From: Arabidopsis thaliana
Taxonomy: Eukaryota; Streptophyta; Magnoliopsida; Brassicales; Brassicaceae
Length of the DNA: 64,000 nt
Assembly: GCF_000001735.4 (NCBI RefSeq)
Contig: NC_003070.9
Coordinates: 2,914,001-2,978,000 of the forward strand
Reading direction: 5' to 3'
A program made the translations under genes and the position numbers. Below, piece by piece: positions 45,501 through 54,894 of this stretch (position 1 is the stretch's first letter; each line of letters opens with the position of its first letter). The notes below the pieces were generated by a model. The model was given only the letters and a program-made list of their open reading frames with translations. It searched no databases and was not told the origin of the DNA.

Positions 45501-48207
45501 TGATATTGCAGATCTTAGTAACTGAATCTACTAAATACAACTTGCAACTCCAAGCTTGGTAGTGGTAGCACTATGCAACTTGATATTTTACCTTTGAGGT
45601 CTTGAACCTGATTATAAAGTTTCCGGTTTTCTTCAAGAACCCTTTGGTATCCTGTAGCTGCATAAGTAAGTCCATGCAAATGCTTGCCTAAAACCATGAG
45701 GAATGATCATAAGATTAATTTCTTTGATAGCAATTGTAAAAGTACAATGGATCACTAGAAAAGCTATGAACCAGTGATTGCAATCACAATTAAACATCTC
45801 AAATTTGTTGTAGGAAATAATATCACCTAAGCTTGTAAACTCTTGCTGGTATTTCATCTGCAAGAGACTGAGACCTGCTTTTACAGCCTTTAGATCATGT
45901 TTCAGTTCCTGCCAACACATATACACTCATGTCTTGATAATCACCAAATACAAAGTCTTAAAAGAAACAAGATGCCATATATAACTATTTATGTTCAACT
46001 GAATTATATATACCTCAGTATGAGTTTGTTGTCTTTCGATTATCAGTTGTTGCTTCTCGGTCTTCTCTTTTGAAATTGCATAGAGCTCATAATCTTGGTT
46101 TTCCAATTCTTCAACATTACTATCTTGTGAAGCTTCCATGTTGTTGTTTACAATCTCTGTCACGTTTTCTTCTCCGTACTGCATAAATATGTAATCATTA
46201 AACCAGTTTGGCATATAACACATTATGATGATAGATATACAAATCCATGAAGATCGTAGTATGCTTATATGGATAACAAGATCACCAACTTCAAGGGTGG
46301 TACAATTACCGAAGCATCACTTAGCGTCTCCTCATTTCCTGAAATAGTTCTCCCAAGATCGCCACTGCCAAGCTTATCTCTGTTTCCCGCGCTCATCAGT
46401 AGCTAAATAATTGCATATTCAAGATAAAAAGTGTAAAAAAGGTATAATTCCTTGTAATCCAAGATACATGAGATCATTAGATCTAAGGGTGAATAACTAA
46501 AGTTACTTACCAATTCGTTCTGTGTTGCTAATCTACGTTCATATTCTACCATAACGCTTTTCAGCATATCTTCCACAATCTGGAAATAAACAAGAACGGC
46601 AGAGAGTATTATTCTAAAACCTGCATTTCAAAATAATATTGATCATTTGGTAAGTTAATACTTACTACTGGAATATCTTCTTGCTTCATATCAGAAAAAA
46701 CAGCACGGACAATGGCATCTATTGAACTGGCAGTTCCCTAAAAAAAAAACTAAAAATGTAAGTTGAGAGCTTTAACTTTAATCAATACTAGCTAGGGAGG
46801 CATTGGTATAGCTAACTAACATCATTTTTGGTATTAGAATCAGATTGATCTAACAAAGGTTGTTCACTTGATGGAGTGCTAGAAGGGCTATTTGTGACAG
46901 CATCCACAGGTACTTCTGAGTCTTTGCGTTTGTATTGTTTTGCAATGCCAAACGTGGTTGGTTTTGAGTTCAGAATGTATCTCCATGTACCGCTTCCTCC
47001 GCTCTGTTTCCACTCACGATATGACTTTAGAGCCAAAACACACTCCACGATTCTTGCGGATTTACCTCCCTGAGAACAACACATCAAGCACAAAACAGAA
47101 TGTGTGTCAATGTTAATTCAGCTTTGTCTAGGTAACCCCTCCGGCAAGGTAGGTCAAGCTGCCTTGAATAACTATGATGACCATTGATTCGAACCTAACC
47201 ATTACCTTCTCAAAATCGGAGACTTCAAACGTTGGAATACCCATTTCCTCCACAAACACAAGAAAATTTCGAAGATTTTCAAAGTACTGAAACGCAGATA
47301 GAGCTGCACCGTCTTGATTAACAAGAGGATCATTTGGAGCTTCGACGACCTGAATCAAGACTGAAACAATCAGAACAAACGGTCCTAATAACAAAGGTAT
47401 CGGCAACAAAAGAATCAATTTCTCAACCTCTTTTATAAAAATATTACACAAAATGGTTGTACTAATCATGCTTGCACAACTTTATACAAGCAGGCCTAAA
47501 CGTTTCAAAAAAGTCTTTGAAAAAGTTGAGCATAAAATATTCTGTAATAAAGAAGAGGAAAACATAAGAGAAATTAGGTGAGAGACATTACTTTTGGGAC
47601 AGCACCAGGTTTAACTCTGTTGAGGACATTGCAGAGTAAAATTCCACTTCTTAATGCAATTCTAAAATCTTCCTCTGAAGGATCTGCTGGCAAATCTCTT
47701 CCTCCAACTACACCAAGTGTGTTCCTTACCCACCTTGCTGCTTCATACCTTCTCAAGTCTGAAGGATCTACTGGCAAATCCCTTCCTCCAACTACACCAA
47801 TTGTGATGATTAAAATAAGCACTTAAAAATATGAAATATGTTTCATGATGATCTAGGTAAACAAATATAAAGATCGTAACAACAAAATTTCAGAAAATCA
47901 TTGGTGAAACAAGAAGCTCACGCGGTATATGGATTCAAAAAATGCGATGGATCATCCTAAAAAAATTATGTAATCCATCTATATTCCCTAATTCAATTAT
48001 CAATTACAAACCCTAATCTCAAAAATGGACCAAAAGGACAAATAGAAAAAGAAAGAACAGAGGAATATTGACGAACGTACAAGTTTCATCGGCTTTTTTC
48101 AAGCTCGAAGAATCCACACCAACGCTAACTTGAATGTTTCGTTGTTTAAGAAAATCCTCCAGAATCGTCGCCAAACAAAGTTGTGAATCTTGTTGCTCCG
48201 TCGCCAT
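42589..48207 (-). CDS. Kinesin-14 with N-terminal calponin-homology domain
   Basis: Nineteen exons: 48207-48081, 47758-47592 (or from 47791), 47349-47206, 47069-46821, 46737-46666, 46579-46511, 46402-46310, 46178-46014, 45908-45827, 45687-45592, 45479-45303, 45122-45016, 44921-44724, 44638-44484, 44222-43969, 43830-43667, 43571-43371, 43269-42806, 42724-42589. This gives 1039 residues, or 1050 with the upstream acceptor of exon 2. A calponin-homology domain (about 45-165: [24 protein letters not shown]) is followed by a coiled coil (320-415), a neck, then the motor: [39 protein letters not shown]. The plan is that of plant KCH-type minus-end motors, which link actin and microtubules. The tail contains two SxIP motifs. 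The exon 13/14 junction is my least certain splice. Recalled locus AT1G09170. Confidence 0.9.
47675..47801 (-). repeat. 43-bp direct duplication across kinesin intron 1/exon 2
   Basis: Segments 47759-47801 and 47675-47717 are near-identical (about 41 of 43 bases by eye), spaced 84 bases apart, which is a whole number of codons. Translated, both give GVVGGRDLP(V/A)DPS. The inner copy is coding. The outer copy spans the intron's 3' end and supplies two acceptors, ...ggtgtag and ...ccttcag, 33 bases apart and both in frame. Confidence 0.85.
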
Positions 48208-50151
48208 TGACAAGAAACGATTCAATGCTCTTAGCTTGATCAACAAGAAACCTGGAAAATTCTCAAACCCCAAATCTCGACCACTAGAATCTCACAACCA
48301 AAATTTAGAATTCTTAACTCGAAACAGATTTTTCCAAAACCGAACAAAGAAAATCAAAGCTGTGTAGATAGATACAAGAATATTCACTTATATGTGGAAC
48401 ATTGCTCAGATTTATAAGGAAGAGAAAATATAATGAAAGAAATTGAGAGAGAACAAAAAAAATGTTTGACCCTCTCTTTGTTTTTTTTTTGTTTTTTTGT
48501 TGTTCTTTGTATGAAATTAAAACAACAGAAAAAGGAAACGAAGAAGAAGAGCGAGGCATGATTCAGAGGCCCCCGAGTCTCCTGGGTTTCTATAGATGGA
48601 CAATTTCAATATTATAAATCATTTTCTGTTTATTATTCTTAATTGCTCCATTTTAATATGTACGAACTTCTATAGCTACGGAATTTATAACCCGTTTATG
48701 TAGTTTCCAACCATCCACTAGGTTTTATAATGGGAATAAATAAATTTGTACTATGTTTTAACAAAAATTCTTAGCGATTACAATTCCCAGTTGATCTAAA
48801 CAGAATTTGTATCTCTTTGTACTAATAAGTAATACCATTGTCTTATTAAAATTTATGTTTAAATTTGAAAAGTTGCATGTGTAGCTAGTTATATACCAAT
48901 AGAAATGTGCAATTCTATGCAGAGCTATTTTACTTCCCTTATAATAAATTAGAAAGTGAAAATAAATTCTGGGGATCTCTAAATTCTATGAAGAAATAAA
49001 GGCTTATAATGAAACTCTTGGTTGGACAACTACCTTGTATAACTATTTTTTCTTGCGTATGTAGAGGTGTTTTGAAAGCCAATATAAACATGATTCGATG
49101 GTTTTATAACCAGCTGAATAAAAGTCAGCTTGAAAATTTATTTTTAGTTTTCCTTCGAGATATATATAATTCAGTCAACAAGAAATAAGATATTTAGAAA
49201 TACAAACGAAAAAAGTTTTGCTTTGATGATTGTAACCACATCTTTGAATGTGACCCTATTGATAATCCAATTCATTGAAAATTATATACTTCAATTTCTT
49301 GTAGACTTTTTTCAATAATATTAATTCTTTTTTTTTCGCTTTGTGATACATTCATGGAGTACATGATACCAACTCATTCAAAAATTGGTGAAGATATAAT
49401 ATTTTAATGGTGTATATAATACACACGATATTGGGAAAAAAACAGACACGTATTACCACGAAGTTATATGTTGCTATATATCGTATAATGCTTGGAAACT
49501 TGAGACTAATTAGTTTAGCACCAGTTGGTAACCTGATGTAGATTATTGTAAAATGATCTGTGATGCGTGTTGCGGGTCGTGAACGGAATGAGAAGAGGTA
49601 GACATTGTAATAGGTTAGTTTAGTTTGGTCACTTAATGTTGTGTATTGATTATGCCTGGAAAATGAAACCAATGGAACGTAACTAGACTCATTCAGAAAT
49701 TAAACGAAATGAAACAGAAATTAAAGATAGTAAATAGACCTACTTAAGTTAATGTTTGTGCTTGTAATGATCGTAAAATTGAACATAACAAAAATACATA
49801 AAGATAGATTTAGCCAGGCCATATCCAAAATTCTTTTTTTTCCTCGTGGGACCTATGACCCAAGCAAAGTTGTTGGGCCTGTTCATAGCTAAGAAAAAGT
49901 TAGTTGGCCTTTCCTTAGGAATTTTTCAAAATTTGATAAATGAGAGGCTCGACACCTTACATAAACGTAAATATTTCGCTAATATTGCTCTATAGTAGAC
50001 TAGTAGTGGCATCCATTTCTTTTTTCCTAGGAAATGAAGTTAGATTTTAGACGTTGACCAGATGAAATATAAACAGAGATCGTACTACACAAAAGCTCAT
50101 TTTTTCCTTTTTGGGTTAGAGCGATAAATAAACATAAAAGAAAAGATTAGT
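48208..50151. other. AT-rich spacer, kinesin promoter side
   Basis: Kinesin leader and promoter at the left (to about 48600), then about 1.5 kb of AT-rich DNA without a supportable gene. I saw no terminal repeats or transposase fragments. Confidence 0.5.
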
Positions 50152-50604
50152 ATGGAGATACACAGATTCATGAAACGTATGGTTCACGTATTACTATTGT
50201 TACTAGCGATTCATGCGCATATCCAAGCCGTTGCTTCAATCACAAATACTTCTGTCTCAGCCGTCCATCTGAAACCTAATTCCATCTTAGGTAACAAAAC
50301 GTGTTGTAAGATAGATTTCCCGGTTTGGCAGCGGGAGCTTCGAAGCAGCGGTGGTGGCGGTGGAGGAGGTCGTGGTGGTGGTGGAGGTGGCAGCAGTGGT
50401 CGAGGCGGCAACAGCGGTAAAGGGGGCAGTAGAGGATCTTCTAATAGCGGCGGCCGTGGCAGCAGTGGAAATGGTAATGGCGGTACCGGTGGTGGCCATT
50501 CTGTAGGAAGCGGGGGTGACTGCTTCAAACACCGTGGTCTCACCGGAACTACAATATTTCTCGTCTTCGTAAGCACTTTGATTCTTTATGCGTTGAAACA
50601 GTAA
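50152..50604 (+). CDS. Secreted glycine-rich protein, membrane-anchored
   Basis: Single-exon frame of 150 residues. Residues 9-27 are a signal peptide (VHVLLLLLAIHAHIQAVAS). A short region with two potential N-glycosylation sites (NTS, NKT) and a CC pair follows, then about 60 residues of Gly/Ser/Arg/Asn repeats, one Cys (GDCFKHRG) and a C-terminal hydrophobic segment (TTIFLVFVSTLILYAL). That end could be a membrane helix or a GPI-attachment signal. The role is unknown; glycine-rich secreted proteins are often wall-associated. The antisense frames here are by-products of the GC-rich repeats. Recalled as a hypothetical protein locus near AT1G09176. Confidence 0.75.
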   Translation: MEIHRFMKRMVHVLLLLLAIHAHIQAVASITNTSVSAVHLKPNSILGNKTCCKIDFPVWQRELRSSGGGGGGGRGGGGGGSSGRGGNSGKGGSRGSSNSGGRGSSGNGNGGTGGGHSVGSGGDCFKHRGLTGTTIFLVFVSTLILYALKQ

Positions 50605-51146
50605 TTACATGTTATTTTATTTCTGTTTCAAAGTTAAATACTCCATTGTATATACACTTTGATCATGTCTGTTGAACAATAAAAAAAATGTATCCTATGT
50701 GTTTGAATTAAATGTGGGTAGCTTTCCTCAGACGGCTCATAATAATAACTTGTGGAGGAAATAAACTCTCCTGGGTCCTGGCCATTAAGGTTTTGCCACG
50801 TGGTATTAAGCCTTTAATCTTAAAAAGTTTAACGTAATAAAAAACATCGCAACGACAAGTTCTAGGATCCGACGGTTCATATTGATCGAATGACGATGAT
50901 GACTACCAATCACAAGGCTCCGCATCAATTTACCAGTCCCCATTACCCACGTGTTTTTTAATTTCTTTTTTTGTTTGCATATATATACACTAATGTTACA
51001 ACATACAACTATATCTTCATCAACGAAACGAAACTTTGATTTTGGTTTTCTGTTCTGTTCTTCATCTCTCTCTGTCTCCCGATTCTGTTCTGGTGATTTT
51101 TTTGGTTGTTGTGTGGATTATAATCCGATATCAGGAAGAAGACGTC
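50605..51146 (+). promoter_or_regulatory. Promoter and leader of SAR1A
   Basis: The left 80 bases or so are 3'-UTR of the glycine-rich gene. Then two CACGTG G-boxes occur (50797-50802 and 50948-50953), a core bound by bZIP factors, and a TATA-like TATATATA at 50980-50987. The leader may contain an intron, since an acceptor-like ...gatatcag ends at 51133, 13 bases before the ATG. The frame stays open upstream of the ATG, but SAR1 homology fixes the start. Confidence 0.5.
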
Positions 51147-51941
51147 ATGTTTTTATTCGATTGGTTCTATGGAATCTTGGCCTCGTTAGGGTTGTGCAAA
51201 AAAGAGGCGAAAATCTTGTTTTTAGGCCTCGACAATGCCGGAAAAACTACTTTGCTTCACATGCTCAAAGATGAGGTAGGCTTTATTACTTCTACGCTCT
51301 CTCTTCAACTAATATATGTATTACTGAGAAATTTTGTGATTCTTGTAATCGAAGATGCTTTAATATCGCTTTTGGTGTTGCAGAGATTAGTTCAGCACCA
51401 GCCAACACAGCATCCCACGTCTGAGGAACTTAGCATTGGCAAAATCAACTTCAAGGCCTTTGATTTGGGTGGCCATCAGATTGCTCGTAGGGTTTGGAAA
51501 GACTGCTATGCCAAGGTTCACATCCTAATCCTAACTAGATTACATGTTTTGTGTTTATTGATTTGCTTATGATGGAACCAAAATCAAATCTTTCTCTGTG
51601 TGTGTGTATAAACTATAAAGGTTGATGCTGTTGTCTACCTAGTGGATGCTTACGACAGGGATAGATTTGTGGAGTCGAAAAGAGAGCTAGACGCTCTTTT
51701 ATCAGATGAAGCCTTAGCAAATGTTCCCTGTCTTATTCTTGGCAACAAGATTGATATACCTTATGCATCCTCAGAAGATGAGCTTAGGTATTACTTAGGT
51801 CTCACCAATTTCACTACCGGTAAAGGCATAGTGAATCTTGAAGACTCTGGTGTTCGTCCCCTTGAGGTCTTCATGTGCAGCATCGTCCGCAAAATGGGTT
51901 ATGGCGAGGGTTTTAAATGGCTATCTCAGTATATCAAGTAG
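51147..51941 (+). CDS. SAR1A: Small GTPase of COPII vesicle budding
   Basis: Three coding exons: 51147-51275, 51384-51515, 51621-51941, giving 193 residues, the standard SAR1 size. The N-terminus [16 protein letters not shown] is the hydrophobic/amphipathic helix that bends the ER membrane. GTP-binding motifs are [14 protein letters not shown] and NKIDIP. Its GDP/GTP cycle, driven by SEC12 and SEC23, starts COPII coat assembly at ER exit sites. Residue 84 is Cys in WKDCYAK; in the literature this Cys marks the AtSAR1a isoform and favours SEC23a, which supports naming this gene SAR1A (AT1G09180). Upstream G-boxes fit reports that this isoform responds to ER stress. Confidence 0.95.
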
Positions 51942-52262
51942 GAAACCAAGACAGCATTGGTGATTTGCTTCACGTTTTATGAATCAGACATCTCACTCTC
52001 TCTATTCTGGTTTTCTTTTAAGTTTTAATAGTAGTAAGTCGACTCCAAACTTCTTGTGCATTATACTATTGGCGTAGTTGTGTTTCTTTGTTGAAAGAAA
52101 CCGAACAAAACAGATTTTTGTTCTAATCAATTCATTAGAAACTAATCAAACCTGGTGGCCGCATTTTCACCGAGCCAGAAAAATACAAATGTGCTTACAA
52201 ATGAACTTGATTACCGTATTTAGCAATAAGTCTGGCCTCTATTGACAAAAACCAGCTACTTC
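51942..52262. other. Convergent 3' ends of SAR1A and PPR gene
   Basis: About 320 bases of 3'-UTR shared between converging genes. No other feature seen. Confidence 0.5.
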
Positions 52263-53717
52263 TCAGACTGAAACATCGCAAATGGTGCTTTGGCCAGTAG
52301 ACTTTCTAAGGCGGTTCTTTTTCATCAACGTTCGTACCTTCTCCACATCTTGCCATCTCCCTTCCTCTGCATACAAATTAGATAACAACACATAATTCCC
52401 CGAATTCCCTGGCTCAATCTTCACTAACTCCATTGCTGCAACTTCTGCTAGCTTTACATCTCCGTGGCTACGACAAGCACTGAGCAGCGACCCCCACATT
52501 GCCGCATTTGCGTTTACGGGCATATTTTTTAGAAACTTAAACGCCTCTGTGATTCTCCCACTTCTACTCATTAGATCTACCATGGCACCGTAATGCTCGG
52601 TTCTCGCCTCAAGTTTGAATCTTTCCATCATCAAACCAAACAATTCCTCTCCTCTCTCCACCTGACCTGTGTATGAGCAACATGCCAAAACCCCCAAAAA
52701 TGTCGCTTCATTTGGAGCTACTTTCCCTTCCTCTATCATAGCATCAAACAAGTCTATCCCAAATTCTCCCTTTCCGTTTACGGCTGATCCCGATATCAAT
52801 GTGTTCCATGAAACAACGTTTCTACGCTGCATTTTTCTAAATATAGCCGTTGCTGCCTCCAAGTCGCCGCTTTTGCAGTAGAAATCTACCAAAGCGTTTC
52901 CCACGGTGATGAAATCTTTAAACAAACCACTGGATTCTGCGGTAGAATGAATCCATTTTCCGGTATCCAACACTCCTAGAGATGCAGAAATTGGCAAGAC
53001 TGTAACCACAGTCGCCTCATCAGGGTCAAAACCTTGATCAATCATTTCGCAGAAAAGCTCCAAAGCCTCACGATCTCTACCACATTTAGACAAGCTAGAT
53101 ATCATCGAATTCCACGACACAATGCTTCTTTCGCTCATCTGTTTGAACAAATGAAGACCTCTTTCAACGTCCCCGGAGTCACAGAACCCGCGAATCATAA
53201 GATTCCAGACGACAACGTTTCTCTCAGACATTTCGTCGAACACTTTCTGTGCATCACCCATTCTCCCACCGGAAGTATAAAGCTCCACCACCCCAATCCT
53301 AATTTTCCCAAGACGGTGGAACCCAGTTCTTATAAGCTCACCATGAACGCATTTCCCAAATCGCAAATCAGAAAGAGACGAACAGGATTTGAGCAAAGGC
53401 GCGTAAGTATACTCGTCAGCCCAAATTCCCCGGCTTTTCATGGAAGAGAAGAAAGATAAAGATTCTAGAGGCGGACCGACAAGCGAATAGCATTTGATCA
53501 TGGCGTTGAAGACCAGAACGTTAGGGTTTTGGATATGAGAGAAGACGCGGTTGGCGTAATCAGAGTTGCTGAGGGATCCGCAGATAGAGATGAAGTGGGC
53601 GAGAAGGAGATTGGAACCATGAAGGAAGTGACGCAGAAGATGGGCGTGGATTTCGGGTAAACGGGTTCGAGTATTGTGGCCGTGGAGAAGACGCAGCAGC
53701 TTACGCTCGATTTCCAT
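52263..53717 (-). CDS. Pentatricopeptide repeat protein, PLS class with E domain
   Basis: Single-exon gene of 484 residues, typical of PPR genes. Repeats of about 31-36 residues run through the whole protein, with characteristic patterns such as PNVLVFNAMIKCY, DEYTYAPLLKSCSSL, RNVVVWNLMIRGFC, SIVSWNSMISSLSKCG and RNVVSWNTLISG. The end (MWGSLLSACRSHGDVKLAE...NYVLLSNLYAEEGRW) is the E domain; there is no DYW deaminase. Such proteins usually sit in mitochondria or plastids and guide C-to-U RNA editing or processing; the RNA target is unknown. The frame extends nine codons further upstream without ATG. The N-terminus has no strong transit peptide by eye. Recalled locus AT1G09190. Confidence 0.94.
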   Translation of the reverse strand: MEIERKLLRLLHGHNTRTRLPEIHAHLLRHFLHGSNLLLAHFISICGSLSNSDYANRVFSHIQNPNVLVFNAMIKCYSLVGPPLESLSFFSSMKSRGIWADEYTYAPLLKSCSSLSDLRFGKCVHGELIRTGFHRLGKIRIGVVELYTSGGRMGDAQKVFDEMSERNVVVWNLMIRGFCDSGDVERGLHLFKQMSERSIVSWNSMISSLSKCGRDREALELFCEMIDQGFDPDEATVVTVLPISASLGVLDTGKWIHSTAESSGLFKDFITVGNALVDFYCKSGDLEAATAIFRKMQRRNVVSWNTLISGSAVNGKGEFGIDLFDAMIEEGKVAPNEATFLGVLACCSYTGQVERGEELFGLMMERFKLEARTEHYGAMVDLMSRSGRITEAFKFLKNMPVNANAAMWGSLLSACRSHGDVKLAEVAAMELVKIEPGNSGNYVLLSNLYAEEGRWQDVEKVRTLMKKNRLRKSTGQSTICDVSV

Positions 53718-54894
53718 TAAACCTCCTCTGCTCCTCTCTACCACTCTCGCTCAATTATAGTTGTTTTGCGCCAATTTCAAACGCTATTGGTTTAAGAGTA
53801 CCGGTTAAATATCGGTTTAATTTAACATGGTTAAGTACCATTTAGCTACCCTCGACCATCTGGATTTGCTTATGTTCAAGTAGTCCACTTCTAGTTATCC
53901 TGCGGTGGTAGTATTTAAATTTGATACTAGGATTCAAAATGTCGCAACTCAATTTTTTTATGATAGAAGTATAAAACAATATACTACATAGTCAGAATGA
54001 GTTACTATAAATAAATATAATTTTTTTGGAATTGTCAAAGCAAATAGTTGATACTAGAATTGTCATTGGTTGCTTCCTTACCATGGTAATAGTATCATTC
54101 TTCAGATGAGAATCAAGGGCTTCAACCGCCCCGGCTTCACTCACTTGGTCCTGCAGTCATGTGTAGATGACCTTGATTCGAAGGCAACCGTTTCAACATC
54201 TGCTTATAACCCAAATGCACACATCCAGTGGGAAAAGTTAACATGGAGTCAAATCTAGGCAAACAAAAGTACAAGTGAGAGAGGGAATCTTGTGTTAAAA
54301 GGTTTTGTTGAATCAAATAGTTAGACAAAAATTTATTGACACAACAAGTCCGTCAGGGTTGGCTAAGATGCTTAATTACCTCTTTTCATTACACCAATTC
54401 AATCTGCGTACAATCATAGTTTTACCATCAGTTTCTGGTTTAAAACTGCAAGATCATGAATAATTAAAGACCACCTGACATTTTCGACTTCACAAATTGG
54501 ACAACGGAAAACTCCAGGAAAGAAACCAACAACTCTCTGTACCAAATTATGTAGAGGTTTAGTTTTGCCGTGACAGAGGAAATGGTTTATGATAGTTATT
54601 ACTTGTTATATAACATGCTTTTGATCTTTGATGCAGAGAAAGTTTCTCATACCTGCTAGAGTTGCCTCAGTTTAGTCATACCGATAACTCATTGATCTTA
54701 GAAACCGTCTGATTGATTTTCAGGAAGGAAAAACAATCACCATTTCCTTTTTGTATAGCTGCTGAGTTCAAAGCAAACGAATACCAGAAAATTATATATG
54801 GAGGCTTTGGTACATTAGCTGTTGAGGTAATGTTTCCACAGTGTCTCTATTACTGTTACTAATCGATCATAGATATTTGCTGATAGCTGACAGT
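53718..54894. other. Spacer with unexplained coding-like fragments
   Basis: PPR promoter at the left. At 54105-54258 a plus-strand open frame starts just after an acceptor-like ...ttcttcag and reads IKGFNRPGFTHLVLQS and on. Further right, 54723-54825 is a plus-strand stretch bounded by a good acceptor (gattttcag) and donor (gag/gtaatg) that reads AAEFKANEYQKIIYGGFGT. A stop lies between them in some frames. They look like remnants of a plus-strand gene I cannot name. Confidence 0.35.

Noticed and set aside
50211-50576. Antisense Pro-rich frame of 121 codons
   Set aside because: Direct complement of the glycine repeats in the plus-strand gene; no start context or family.
53718-53744. Nine-codon upstream extension of the PPR protein
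   Set aside because: The extension has no ATG; the first Met is at 53717.
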